A stretch of DNA of 34,799 nucleotides. Source: Actinomycetes bacterium (GTDB taxonomy: Bacteria; Actinomycetota; Actinomycetes; Prado026). Numbering within the stretch: position 1 is the stretch's first letter; the number at the start of each line of letters is the position of its first letter. Shown in pieces: positions 7,211-15,846 of this stretch. Both the position numbers and the translations under genes were made by a program. The DNA lies in NCBI GenBank assembly GCA_025455945.1, contig JALOLN010000002.1, forward strand, positions 1 through 34,799, given 5' to 3'. Under the pieces are notes generated by a model that worked only from the letters and a program-made list of their open reading frames with translations, did no database searches and was not told the DNA's origin.

Positions 7211-7226
7211 TGGCCGTCAGGCGGGG
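7201..7226. terminator. Bidirectional terminator hairpin containing both stop codons (ferredoxin / dop)
   Basis: CCCCGCCTGA (7201-7210) and TCAGGCGGGG (7217-7226) are a perfect 10-bp inverted repeat with a 6-nt loop. The ferredoxin TGA (7208-7210) and the dop TGA on the other strand (7217-7219) are both in the stem. It separates two convergent operons only 6 nt apart. There is no long T tract on either side. Confidence 0.7.
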
Positions 7227-8737
7227 GGGCCGGTGAGCCGGTCGACGAGGTCGGCCGCGGTGGCGCAGCGATCGAGGAGCACCCCGACGTGCGCCCGGGT
7301 ACCGCGCAGCGGCTCGAGGGTGGGGACCCGCTGCAGCGCGGACCGGCCCGGCAGGTCGAAGATCACCGAGTCCCAGGAGGCAGCGGCCACGTGGGCGGCG
7401 TACCGGCGCAGGCACTCCCCCCGGAAGTACGCGCGGGTGTCCTGCGGCGGGGTGCCGACGGCGGTCCGGACCTCGGCCTCGGTCGTGATCCGCTCGATCC
7501 TGCCCCGGGCGACCAGCCGGTGGTACAGCCCCTTCTCCGGCCGGACGTCGGAGTACTGCAGGTCGACGGCCTGCAGCCGCGCGGAGTCCCAGTCCAGGCC
7601 GTCGCGGTCCCGGTAGGCCTGCAGCAGCTCGAGCTTGGCCACCCAGTCCAGCTCGCGGGACAGGCTCATCGGGTCGGTGGCCAGCCGGGTGAGCACCGAC
7701 TCCCAGCGGTCCAGGACGTCGGTGGTCTCGGCGTCCACGTCGGAGCCGAGGCGGTCCTCGACGTACTTACGGGCCTGCTCGAGGTACTCCATCTGCACCT
7801 GGACGCCGGTGAGCTGCCGGCCGTCCTTGAGCCGGACCAGGTGCCGCAGGCCGGGGTCGTGGGAGACCGCGTGCAGCTCGGCGACCGGTCGCCCGAGGGC
7901 GAGGTCGACGCCCTCCAGCCAGCCGTCCTCGATCATCGCGAGCACCAGGGACGTCGTGCCCAGCTTGAGGTAGGTGGACACCTCGGCGAGGTTGGCGTCG
8001 CCGATGATGACGTGCAGCCGCCGGTACTGGGTGGCGTCCGCGTGCGGCTCGTCGCGGGTGTTGATGATCGGCCGCTTCAGGGTCGTCTCCAGGCCCACCT
8101 CGACCTCGAAGAAGTCGGCCCGCTGGCTGATCTGGAAGCCGTGCCCGCTGCCGTCCTGCCCGATCCCGACCCGGCCGGAGCCGCAGACGACCTGGCGGGT
8201 CACGAGGAACGGGGTGAGGTGCCGCACGATGTCGGTGAAGGCGGTCGAGCGGCGCATGAGGTAGTTCTCGTGCGTGCCGTACGAGGCGCCCTTGTTGTCG
8301 GTGTTGTTCTTGTACAGCGTGATCGTCGCCGGCTGGGGCAGCTGTCGGGCCAGCTCCGCCGCCCGGGCCATGACCCGCTCCCCGGCGACGTCCCAGACCA
8401 CCGCTGCCCGGGGCCCGGTCACCTCCGGCGAGGAGTACTCCGGGTGCGCGTGGTCGACGTACAGCCGGGCGCCGTTGGTGAGGATGACGTTGGCCAGCCC
8501 CAGGTCCTCGTCGGTGAGCTGGCTGGGGTCGGCGAGGTCGCGGGAGAGGTCGAAGCCGCGGGCGTCCCGCAGCGGGTTCTCCTCCTCGAAGTCCCACCGC
8601 GGTCGACGGGTGGCCAGCTCGCCGTGGGCGTAGGCGTTGACGACCTGAGACGACGCCAGCATGGCGTTCGCCCCGGGCTGCCCGGGCACCGAGATGCCGT
8701 ACTCCGTCTCGATGCCCATGACGCGGCGCACGCTCAT
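7217..8737 (-). CDS. dop: Pup deamidase/depupylase Dop
   Basis: This 506-aa enzyme converts the C-terminal Gln of Pup to Glu and also removes Pup from substrates. It shares the PafA fold; MGIETEYGIS (7-16) is the nucleotide/metal motif, and Asp95 in RLYVDHAHPEYSSPE is at the position of the conserved Dop catalytic aspartate. The Dop-specific insertion after the first strand (about residues 40-75, RWDFEEENPLRDARGFDLSRD) distinguishes it from PafA. Other family stretches are YKNNTDNKGASYGTHENY, INTRDEPHAD and DTRAYFRGECLRR. It starts at ATG 8737, 6 nt after a TACCCT hexamer, suggesting a leaderless message separate from arc. It is separated from pup by the redox operon. Confidence 0.97.
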   Translation of the reverse strand: MSVRRVMGIETEYGISVPGQPGANAMLASSQVVNAYAHGELATRRPRWDFEEENPLRDARGFDLSRDLADPSQLTDEDLGLANVILTNGARLYVDHAHPEYSSPEVTGPRAAVVWDVAGERVMARAAELARQLPQPATITLYKNNTDNKGASYGTHENYLMRRSTAFTDIVRHLTPFLVTRQVVCGSGRVGIGQDGSGHGFQISQRADFFEVEVGLETTLKRPIINTRDEPHADATQYRRLHVIIGDANLAEVSTYLKLGTTSLVLAMIEDGWLEGVDLALGRPVAELHAVSHDPGLRHLVRLKDGRQLTGVQVQMEYLEQARKYVEDRLGSDVDAETTDVLDRWESVLTRLATDPMSLSRELDWVAKLELLQAYRDRDGLDWDSARLQAVDLQYSDVRPEKGLYHRLVARGRIERITTEAEVRTAVGTPPQDTRAYFRGECLRRYAAHVAAASWDSVIFDLPGRSALQRVPTLEPLRGTRAHVGVLLDRCATAADLVDRLTGPPA

Positions 8738-8743
8738 GCTCCG

Positions 8744-8749
8744 AGGGTA
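8744..8749 (-). promoter_or_regulatory. Candidate -10 (TACCCT) of dop
   Basis: The minus strand carries TACCCT ending 6 nt before the dop ATG, a spacing that would start the transcript on the start codon. It implies dop can be transcribed separately from arc, whose stop is 46 nt upstream. Confidence 0.4.
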
Positions 8750-8783
8750 GGCGCCCGGGTGCGCCGAGGCGCCCCGGGGACGG

Positions 8784-10451
8784 CTACAGGTACTGGCCGG
8801 TGTTGGCGACGGTGTCGATCGACCGGCCCGCCTCGGTGCCCTTCTTGCCCTGGACCAGGGTGCGGATGAAGACGATCCGCTCGCCCTTCTTGCCGGAGAT
8901 CCGCGCCCAGTCGTCGGGGTTGGTCGTGTTCGGCAGGTCCTCGTTCTCCTTGAACTCGTCGAGGCAGGCGTCGAGCAGGTGGGACACGCGGATCCCCCGC
9001 TGGCCGCGGTCGAGGAAGTCCTTGATGGCCATCTTCTTGGCCCGCGAGACGATGTTCTCGATCATCGCCCCGGAGTTGAAGTCCTTGAAGTAGAGGATCT
9101 CCTTGTCCCCGCCGGCGTACGTCACCTCGAGGAACTGGTTCTCCTCGGACTCGGCGTACATCGTCTCCACGGCGCGCTGGATCATCGCCGTCACGGTGGC
9201 CTCCGGCGACCCGCCGTGCTCGGCGACGTCGTCGGCGTGCAGGGGGAGGTCCGGCAGGAGGTACTTGGAGAAGATGTCCCGGGCCGCCTCGGCGTCCGGC
9301 CGCTCGATCTTGATCTTCACGTCGAGGCGGCCGGGCCGCAGGATCGCCGGGTCGATCATGTCCTCGCGGTTGGACGCACCGATGACGATGACGTTCTCGA
9401 GGCCCTCGACGCCGTCGATCTCGCTGAGCAGCTGCGGCACGATCGTGTTCTCGACGTCGGAGGAGACGCCCGACCCGCGGGTACGGAACAGCGAGTCCAT
9501 CTCGTCGAAGAACACGATCACCGGGTTGCCCTCGGTGGCCTTCTCCCGGGCCCGCTGGAACACCAGCCGGATGTGCCGCTCGGTCTCACCGACGTACTTG
9601 TTGAGCAGCTCGGGGCCCTTGATGTTGAGGAAGAAGGACCGGCCCTCCTTCTGGCCGCTGCGCTCGGCGACCTTCTTGGCCAGCGAGTTCGCCACGGCCT
9701 TCGCGATCAGTGTCTTGCCGCAGCCGGGCGGGCCGTAGAGCAGGATCCCCTTCGGGGGGGCCAGCCGGTGCTCGCGGAACAGGTCGGGGTGCAGGTACGG
9801 CAGCTCGACCGCGTCGCGGATCTGCTCGATCTGTGAGGCGAGCCCGCCGATCCCGGTGTAGTCGATGTCCGGGACCTCCTCGAGCACCAGCTCCTCGACC
9901 TCGGACTTGGGGATCCGCTCGTACACGTACCCCGAGCGGGTCTCCAGCAGCAGCGAGTCGCCGGCCCGCAGCGGGGAGTCGGCCAGGGTGTCGGCGAGGC
10001 GGACCACGCGCTCCTCGTCGGCGTGCCCGATGACGAGGGCGCGCTCGCCGTCCTCGAGCACCTCCTTGAACATCACGACCTCGCCGACCCGCTCGAAGCC
10101 GAGCGCTGCGATCACGTTGAGCGCCTCGTTGAGCATGACCTCCTGGCCGCGGCGCAGCGCCTCGACGTCGAGGTCCGGGCTGACCGCGACCCGCAGCTTG
10201 CGGCCACCGGTGAAGATGTCCACGGAGTCGTCGTCGTGGCGCTCCAGGAAGACCCCGAAGCCGGACGGCGGCTGCGCCAGCCGGTCGATCTCCTCGCGCA
10301 GCGCCACGAGCTGGTCACGCGCCTCGCGCAAGGTGGCGGCGAGCCGCTGGTTCTGCCCGGTGACCGCAGCGAGCTCGGCCTCACGCGCGGCCAGGCGCTC
10401 CTGAAGGGCGCGCAGCTGCGCGGCCCGGCTCTCCTCGTCGTACGCCGTCAT
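8784..10451 (-). CDS. arc: Proteasome-associated AAA ATPase Arc/Mpa
   Basis: This 555-aa AAA+ unfoldase recognises pupylated proteins and threads them into the 20S core. Residues 9-60 form a heptad-rich coiled coil that binds Pup; two OB-like domains follow (about 65-185); the AAA domain has Walker A GPPGCGKT (240-247), Walker B VIVFFDEMD (311-319), sensor Asn361 and LRPGR at 371-375; the C-terminus is GQYL, the penultimate-Tyr motif that docks on the proteasome alpha ring. ATG 10451 with the strong ribosome site GGAGG (8 nt upstream) is chosen over an in-frame ATG at 10523, which would add 24 unrelated residues. Confidence 0.97.
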   Translation of the reverse strand: MTAYDEESRAAQLRALQERLAAREAELAAVTGQNQRLAATLREARDQLVALREEIDRLAQPPSGFGVFLERHDDDSVDIFTGGRKLRVAVSPDLDVEALRRGQEVMLNEALNVIAALGFERVGEVVMFKEVLEDGERALVIGHADEERVVRLADTLADSPLRAGDSLLLETRSGYVYERIPKSEVEELVLEEVPDIDYTGIGGLASQIEQIRDAVELPYLHPDLFREHRLAPPKGILLYGPPGCGKTLIAKAVANSLAKKVAERSGQKEGRSFFLNIKGPELLNKYVGETERHIRLVFQRAREKATEGNPVIVFFDEMDSLFRTRGSGVSSDVENTIVPQLLSEIDGVEGLENVIVIGASNREDMIDPAILRPGRLDVKIKIERPDAEAARDIFSKYLLPDLPLHADDVAEHGGSPEATVTAMIQRAVETMYAESEENQFLEVTYAGGDKEILYFKDFNSGAMIENIVSRAKKMAIKDFLDRGQRGIRVSHLLDACLDEFKENEDLPNTTNPDDWARISGKKGERIVFIRTLVQGKKGTEAGRSIDTVANTGQYL

Positions 10452-10482
10452 GCTGCCACCTCCTGCGGGTGCGACGGATTCG

Positions 10483-10488
10483 ACCCTA
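10483..10488 (-). promoter_or_regulatory. Candidate -10 (TAGGGT) of arc
   Basis: TAGGGT on the minus strand lies 31 nt upstream of the arc ATG, leaving a leader of about 25 nt that contains the GGAGG ribosome site. No clear -35 is seen. Confidence 0.4.
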
Positions 10489-10581
10489 CCCGCGCCGTCG
10501 CAGATCGCTACTCCGATGCGCACTTGTGTCGGCAGAAGTGGACGCCGACCCGAGCAGCACGGGGTGAGCAGTCGCCGCAGG

Positions 10582-10587
10582 TAGGGT
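10582..10587 (+). promoter_or_regulatory. Candidate -10 (TAGGGT) of CPBP gene, leaderless
   Basis: TAGGGT ends 6 nt before the GTG at 10594. The position fits a transcript beginning at or next to the start codon, and no separate ribosome site is evident. Confidence 0.45.
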
Positions 10588-10593
10588 CACGCC

Positions 10594-11340
10594 GTGCGCG
10601 CGCTGCTCGGCCGGGGGCTGGACGCCGAGCTGCCCGATCCGCTGGCGCCGCCGCCGGGCGCGGCGCCGTGGGAGCTCGCGGTCCTGGCGCTGGTGGTCGG
10701 GGCCAACCTCGGCCAGAACCGGGTCTTCCCGGACGCGTGGCACCTGCTGACCGGCCCGCTGCTCGCTCTGGGGGCGGTCCTCCTGGCCCGGCGGTCAGGA
10801 GCGTCCTGGGCCCTGCTGGGGCTCTCCTCGGATCGCGTCGGGACCGGGGTGCGCCTGGGCGCCGCGGCGCTGGGCGTCGTGGCCGCGGTCGTGCTCGCGG
10901 CGGCCCTGGTGCCCGGGCTGCGGGACGCCTTCGCCGACGACCGAGTGGTGGACGCCGCCACGGCCACCGTGCTCTACGAGGCCCTCGTCCGGGTCCCGAT
11001 CGCCACCGCGCTGACCGAGGAGGTGCTGTTCCGCGGCGTGGGCCACGGCCTGCTCGCCCGCCGCTTCGGCGCCGGCCGGGCGACCCTCCTTGGCGCCGTC
11101 GCCTTCGGGTGCTGGCACGTGCTCCCGACACTGGCCTCCGCCCGCGGCAACGCCGTCACCGAGCAGGCCACCGGCCTGGCACTCGTCGGTGTGGTCGCCG
11201 GTGTCGTCCTGGCCACCACGGTGGCCGGGCTGCTGTTCACCTGGCTGCGCCGCCGCAGCGGCAGCGTCGTGGCGCCCTGGCTGGCCCACGTGGGCACCAA
11301 CTCGGTGACCCTGCTCGTCGCGCTGTCCGTCGCCGGCTGA
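10594..11340 (+). CDS. CPBP-family intramembrane metalloprotease
   Basis: This 248-aa membrane protein has the three CPBP (Abi/Rce1-like) motifs: TALTEEVLFRGV with Glu142-Glu143 and Arg147, FGCWH with His175, and PWLAHVGTNS with His232 and Asn236. Hydrophobic helices surround them at roughly 25-40, 52-66, 88-106, 127-140, 163-180, 194-217 and 235-247. Family members cleave or process membrane proteins and some give self-immunity to bacteriocins; no substrate can be named here. It is divergent from arc (142-nt gap) and convergent with the secreted-protein gene 18 nt downstream. Confidence 0.88.
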   Translation: MRALLGRGLDAELPDPLAPPPGAAPWELAVLALVVGANLGQNRVFPDAWHLLTGPLLALGAVLLARRSGASWALLGLSSDRVGTGVRLGAAALGVVAAVVLAAALVPGLRDAFADDRVVDAATATVLYEALVRVPIATALTEEVLFRGVGHGLLARRFGAGRATLLGAVAFGCWHVLPTLASARGNAVTEQATGLALVGVVAGVVLATTVAGLLFTWLRRRSGSVVAPWLAHVGTNSVTLLVALSVAG

Positions 11341-11358
11341 TCGCGCCAGCTCGCCCGG

Positions 11359-11865
11359 TCAGGCGCCGACCGGCTCCAGCGTGCCGTCCCCGACCGCCCA
11401 GGTGCGCACGACGGTCCGGTCGGGGCAGCACCGCGGCACGTCCGGGGCGCTGAAGCCGTCCGCCGTGACCGTCACCGCGTCGTCGGTGACGGCCAGGTGC
11501 GGCAGGACGAGGTCCAAGGTGTCCGGGACCAGCGTCGCGGCCAGCTGCGCCCCGGCGTCGCCGGCCCGCACGAGGAACACCCCCGACGGTGGGTTGCCCG
11601 CTCCGGCGTCGCACCGGGCCGCCACCAGCAGCGCCGGGTCGTCGAGCGTGCGGGGGGCCGGCTCCTGCGCGTCGACGACGACGCCCAGGTCGTCCGGGCA
11701 GTCCAGCGCGGGGGCGAGGACGGCCGAGAGCTCCGCCCCCGACAGGGTGGGGCGGCCGGCCGGCTCCGGCGTGCCGCCGCGGGCCGGGCCGACGAGCATC
11801 GCCACGACGGCGACGGCGAGCACGACGGCGACGGCCATCGGCAGGGAGACACTGCGCGCACTCAT
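11359..11865 (-). CDS. Secreted or membrane-anchored hypothetical protein with four cysteines
   Basis: This 168-aa protein is unrecognised. It has a hydrophobic N-terminal segment (about residues 8-27) after a short basic start, then a small extracytoplasmic domain. Cys56, Cys85, Cys146 and Cys147 could form two disulfides. There is no lipobox cysteine after the hydrophobic segment, so it is probably anchored by it or cleaved near PARGGTP. ATG 11865 is chosen because it places the hydrophobic stretch at the N-terminus; a GTG three codons upstream is possible. It lies 89 nt downstream of trmI on the same strand and may be cotranscribed with it. Confidence 0.65.
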   Translation of the reverse strand: MSARSVSLPMAVAVVLAVAVVAMLVGPARGGTPEPAGRPTLSGAELSAVLAPALDCPDDLGVVVDAQEPAPRTLDDPALLVAARCDAGAGNPPSGVFLVRAGDAGAQLAATLVPDTLDLVLPHLAVTDDAVTVTADGFSAPDVPRCCPDRTVVRTWAVGDGTLEPVGA

Positions 11866-11954
11866 CGGCCAGACTCGGACAATCTGCTCATTCCCGCTAT
11901 CTCGGGCGTCACGGCACGGGCTGACCATACCTCGGTGGCAGCCCCGGGCCGTGG

Positions 11955-12830
11955 CTACGGCGTGTCGGGGCTGGCCACCGGTGCGGCCTTCGCCGGCCGG
12001 CGCCGCACCTGGGGCGCTCGGACACCCTCGGCGAGGCGCCGGGCCTGGACCAGGAAGCCGGTGTGGCCGACCATGCGGTGGTCGGGTCGGACGGCGAGCC
12101 CCTCGACGTGCCAGGTCCGCACCAGCGACTCCCAGGCCGCCGGCTCGGTGAACCGGCCGTCGGCGCGCAGCGCCTCCACGACCGCGGACAGCTGGGTGGT
12201 CGTCGCCACGTAGCAGACCAGCACCCCGCCGGGCAGCAGCGCCCGCGCGACGGCGTCGACGCACTCCCAGGGGGCGAGCATGTCGAGGACGACCCGGTCG
12301 ACGCTGGTCTCGCCCAGGGCGTCCTGCAGGTCGCCGACGGTCAGCCGCCACGCGGGGTGCGCGCCGGCGAAGAACGTCTCGACGTTGCGCCGCGCCACCT
12401 CGGCGAAGTCCGCGCGCCGCTCGTAGGAGGACACCAGCCCGGCGTCCCCGACCGCGCGCAGCAGCGCACAGGTGAGCGCCCCGGACCCGACCCCCGCCTC
12501 GACCACCCGAGCACCGGGGAACACGTCCGCCAGGGTGACGATCTGGGCGGCGTCCTTCGGGTAGACGACGGCCGCCCCCCGGGGCATCGCGAGCACGAAG
12601 TCGGCGTACAGCGGCCGCAGGGCGAGGTACTCCATGCCGCCGGTCGACCGGACCACGCTGCCGTCCGGCGCACCCAGCAGGTCGTCATGCGCGACCGCCC
12701 CGAAGTGGGTGTGGAAGGCCCTGCCGGCGGTCAGGACGACGGTGTGCTTGCGCCCCTTCGGGTCGGTGAGCTGCACCCGGTCCCCCTCACGGAAGGGACC
12801 GCGGGGCGCTGCTCCGGTCGGCTCGGCCAC
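11955..12830 (-). CDS. trmI: tRNA (adenine(58)-N(1))-methyltransferase TrmI
   Basis: This 291-aa enzyme makes m1A at position 58 of the tRNA T-loop. It has an N-terminal beta domain (residues 13-65, with GDRVQLTDPKGRKHTV), the S-adenosylmethionine motif EAGVGSGALT (111-120) and the family signature LDMLAPWE (181-188), with Asp182 as the likely catalytic base. RPDHRMVGHTGFLVQARRL near the C-terminus is also typical of actinobacterial members. The start is GTG at 12830, 8 nt after a TAGCCT hexamer. In M. tuberculosis the orthologue (Rv2118c, from memory) occupies the same neighbourhood. Confidence 0.95.
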   Translation of the reverse strand: MAEPTGAAPRGPFREGDRVQLTDPKGRKHTVVLTAGRAFHTHFGAVAHDDLLGAPDGSVVRSTGGMEYLALRPLYADFVLAMPRGAAVVYPKDAAQIVTLADVFPGARVVEAGVGSGALTCALLRAVGDAGLVSSYERRADFAEVARRNVETFFAGAHPAWRLTVGDLQDALGETSVDRVVLDMLAPWECVDAVARALLPGGVLVCYVATTTQLSAVVEALRADGRFTEPAAWESLVRTWHVEGLAVRPDHRMVGHTGFLVQARRLAEGVRAPQVRRRPAKAAPVASPDTP

Positions 12831-12838
12831 GGTGGGCC

Positions 12839-12844
12839 AGGCTA
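12839..12844 (-). promoter_or_regulatory. Candidate -10 (TAGCCT) of trmI
   Basis: TAGCCT on the minus strand ends 8 nt before the GTG start. It lies in the 48-nt gap after the M50 protease gene, suggesting independent, leaderless or near-leaderless transcription. Confidence 0.35.
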
Positions 12845-12878
12845 CGCGCCCCGGCGGAACCGGCCGCGCACCGTCCGC

Positions 12879-14000
12879 TCACCCACGGCTGAGCGCGGCT
12901 TCGACGTCGGCGGTCGACAGCACGCCGCGGACGGCGCCGTCCGGCTCCACGACGAGGTACTCGGTGGCCGGGGACCGCCGCAGGGCGGTCAGCAGGCCCT
13001 CCCCGACCAGGTCGGAGCGGACGACGAGCTCCGGCTCCAGCCGGCGGGAGACGTCACCGACCGACACCCACGGCCGCCGCCCCGGTGGGGTGGCGGTGAC
13101 GGCTGCTTCGCTCACCAGGCCGGTGGGACGGCCGTCGGAGCCCGTGACGACCAGCGCGCGGGCGTCGGACTCGCCCAGCCGCCGCAGCGCCTCCGCGAGC
13201 GGGACGTCGACGGCCACCGGCAGCGCCGGTCGCACCAGGCCCAGCACCGTGAGCCGCGGCAGCCGGGCCCGCACCCGGGCCGAGCGCAGCGCCTGGGTCG
13301 AGCCGGACCAGAGGAAGAACCCGATGACCGCGCCCCACACGACGAGGAACGGGTCGGGCGCGCGGTCGGCGGCCCAGGGCACCAGCAGCGGCAGCGCGAC
13401 GGTCGCCACGGCGACGAGGCGCCCGGCCCAGCCCGCGACCACGGTGCCGGTGAGCTCGCGTCCGGTGACCCGCCATACGAGTGCGGCGAGCATGCTGCCG
13501 CCGTCCAGCGGCAGGCCCGGCAGCAGGTTGTAGACCCCGACGACGAGGTTGGCCATCGTCACCTGGAACAGCAGCAGCTGGGCGAGGGAGCCCGGGCCGG
13601 TCACCGCCAGCCCGAGCCAGCCCAGGCCGGCCAGCACGAGCGTGGCCGCGGGTCCCGCCGCCGACACCGCGAACTCCCGCCCGGGCGTCCCCGCAGGCCG
13701 CTCGAGCGCGGTCACCCCCCCGAGCATGTAGAGCGTGATCGAGCGGACCGGCAGGCCGAACCTGCGCGCCACGGCCGCGTGCGCGAGCTCGTGCACGAGG
13801 ATCGACAGGTACAGCAGGGCCGCGAACCCGGCGGCGAGGAGGTACTTGCTGGAGCCGACCGCCGGGTCGAAGTCCTCCACAAGCGGGACGAACGCGAAGG
13901 CGAGCAGCCCTGCGGTGAGAAACAGCGACGGGTGGGCGAAGATCGGGATGCCGAGGAAGCGCCCGACCCGCAGGCCGTCACCCGCGGCTGTCCCGTCCAC
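12879..14000 (-). CDS. M50 site-2 protease family protein with CBS domains
   Basis: This 373-aa intramembrane metalloprotease resembles the Rip3-type group. The zinc site is HELAH (His70, Glu71, His74) within a hydrophobic helix, and the second motif NLLPGLPLDGG (158-168) supplies Asp166. About six helices span residues 25-235. The C-terminal 130 residues contain two CBS-like repeats (about 245-300 and 310-370, ending GVLSTADVEAAL), which usually bind adenosyl nucleotides and regulate activity. Family members cleave anti-sigma factors or other membrane proteins; the substrate is unknown here. The start is GTG at 14000, 6 nt after TAGGAT, back to back with the RecB-like gene. Confidence 0.9.
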   Translation of the reverse strand: MDGTAAGDGLRVGRFLGIPIFAHPSLFLTAGLLAFAFVPLVEDFDPAVGSSKYLLAAGFAALLYLSILVHELAHAAVARRFGLPVRSITLYMLGGVTALERPAGTPGREFAVSAAGPAATLVLAGLGWLGLAVTGPGSLAQLLLFQVTMANLVVGVYNLLPGLPLDGGSMLAALVWRVTGRELTGTVVAGWAGRLVAVATVALPLLVPWAADRAPDPFLVVWGAVIGFFLWSGSTQALRSARVRARLPRLTVLGLVRPALPVAVDVPLAEALRRLGESDARALVVTGSDGRPTGLVSEAAVTATPPGRRPWVSVGDVSRRLEPELVVRSDLVGEGLLTALRRSPATEYLVVEPDGAVRGVLSTADVEAALSRG

Positions 14001-14006
14001 CGGCCG

Positions 14007-14012
14007 ATCCTA
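14007..14012 (-). promoter_or_regulatory. Candidate -10 (TAGGAT) of M50 protease gene, leaderless
   Basis: TAGGAT on the minus strand ends 6 nt before GTG 14000. It lies in the 58-nt intergenic region that also holds the recB-side -10 on the plus strand. Confidence 0.45.
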
Positions 14013-14046
14013 GCCGCGGCCGCGGGGAACCGTCGGTGGCCTCGCC

Positions 14047-14052
14047 TACAGT
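14047..14052 (+). promoter_or_regulatory. Candidate -10 (TACAGT) of RecB-like gene, leaderless
   Basis: TACAGT ends 6 nt before ATG 14059 with no ribosome site between, fitting a leaderless start. Confidence 0.45.
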
Positions 14053-14058
14053 CGGTTC

Positions 14059-14970
<912 letters not shown>

Positions 14971-15028
14971 GGGTCCGGTGCGGGTCGGGCCGGGGGAAAC
15001 CCCGACGACCGCGCCATCGTCCCGCGCC

Positions 15029-15034
15029 TAGGGT
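15029..15034 (+). promoter_or_regulatory. Candidate -10 (TAGGGT) of ABC transporter operon
   Basis: TAGGGT lies 29 nt before the GTG at 15064. The resulting short leader contains GAAGGAG (15051-15057), a good ribosome site 6 nt before the start. Confidence 0.4.
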
Positions 15035-15063
15035 GAGACTCCCCGGCCACGAAGGAGCAGCTC

Positions 15064-15843
15064 GTGACGACCAGTCCCAGCCCCGCCGCCCCCTCGGCAG
15101 CGGCGCGTGCCGAGCGTCTCACCAAGGTCTACGGCGAGGGCGAGACCCGTGTCGTCGCCCTCGACGAGGTGTCGGTGGACCTGGCCAGCGGTGCCTTCAC
15201 CGCGATCATGGGACCGTCCGGGTCGGGCAAGTCCACCCTGATGCACTGCCTCGCCGGGCTCGACTCGGCCACGTCCGGCCGGGTGTTCCTCGGCGAGACC
15301 GACCTGACGACGCTGGACGACAACGCCCTGACCCGGCTGCGCCGCGACCAGGTGGGGTTCGTCTTCCAGGCCTTCAACCTGCTCCCCACGCTGACCGCGC
15401 TGGAGAACATCACGCTGCCCATGGACATCGCCGGGCGGACGCCGGACCGGGAGTGGCTCGACCACGTCATCGACACGATCGGGCTGCGCGACCGCCTGCG
15501 GCACCGGCCGAACGAGCTCTCCGGGGGTCAGCAGCAGCGGGTGGCCGTCGCCCGGGCGCTGGCCAGCCGACCGGTGGCGATCTTCGCCGACGAGCCGACC
15601 GGCAACCTCGACTCGCACTCGGGGGCGGAGGTGCTGGGCTTCCTGCGCGACTCGGTGGACCGGCTCTCCCAGACCGTGGTGATGGTGACCCACGACCCCA
15701 ACGCCGCGTCGTACGCGGACCGGGTGGTGTTCCTCGGCGACGGACAGGTCGTCGACGAGATCGCCGACCCCAGCTCGGAGCGGGTGCTCGAGCGGATGAA
15801 GCGCTTCGACGGCAGCCGCGGGCAGCACGGCCAGGAGGGCTGA
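15064..15843 (+). CDS. ABC transporter ATP-binding protein (MacB/LolD-type)
   Basis: This 259-aa ATPase has all motifs of the class: Walker A GPSGSGKST (50-58), Q-loop at Gln102 (FVFQAFNL), signature LSGGQQQR (152-159), Walker B VAIFADEPTGNLD (171-183) and H-loop His210. The sequence DEPTGNLDS and the partner permease place it in the MacB/LolD/FtsE-like group, which drives mechanotransmission or lipoprotein and peptide export rather than solute uptake. The GTG at 15064 follows GAAGGAG. The permease starts 3 nt after its stop, so the two form a single operon. The substrate is unknown. Confidence 0.93.
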   Translation: MTTSPSPAAPSAAARAERLTKVYGEGETRVVALDEVSVDLASGAFTAIMGPSGSGKSTLMHCLAGLDSATSGRVFLGETDLTTLDDNALTRLRRDQVGFVFQAFNLLPTLTALENITLPMDIAGRTPDREWLDHVIDTIGLRDRLRHRPNELSGGQQQRVAVARALASRPVAIFADEPTGNLDSHSGAEVLGFLRDSVDRLSQTVVMVTHDPNAASYADRVVFLGDGQVVDEIADPSSERVLERMKRFDGSRGQHGQEG

Positions 15844-15846
15844 GCG

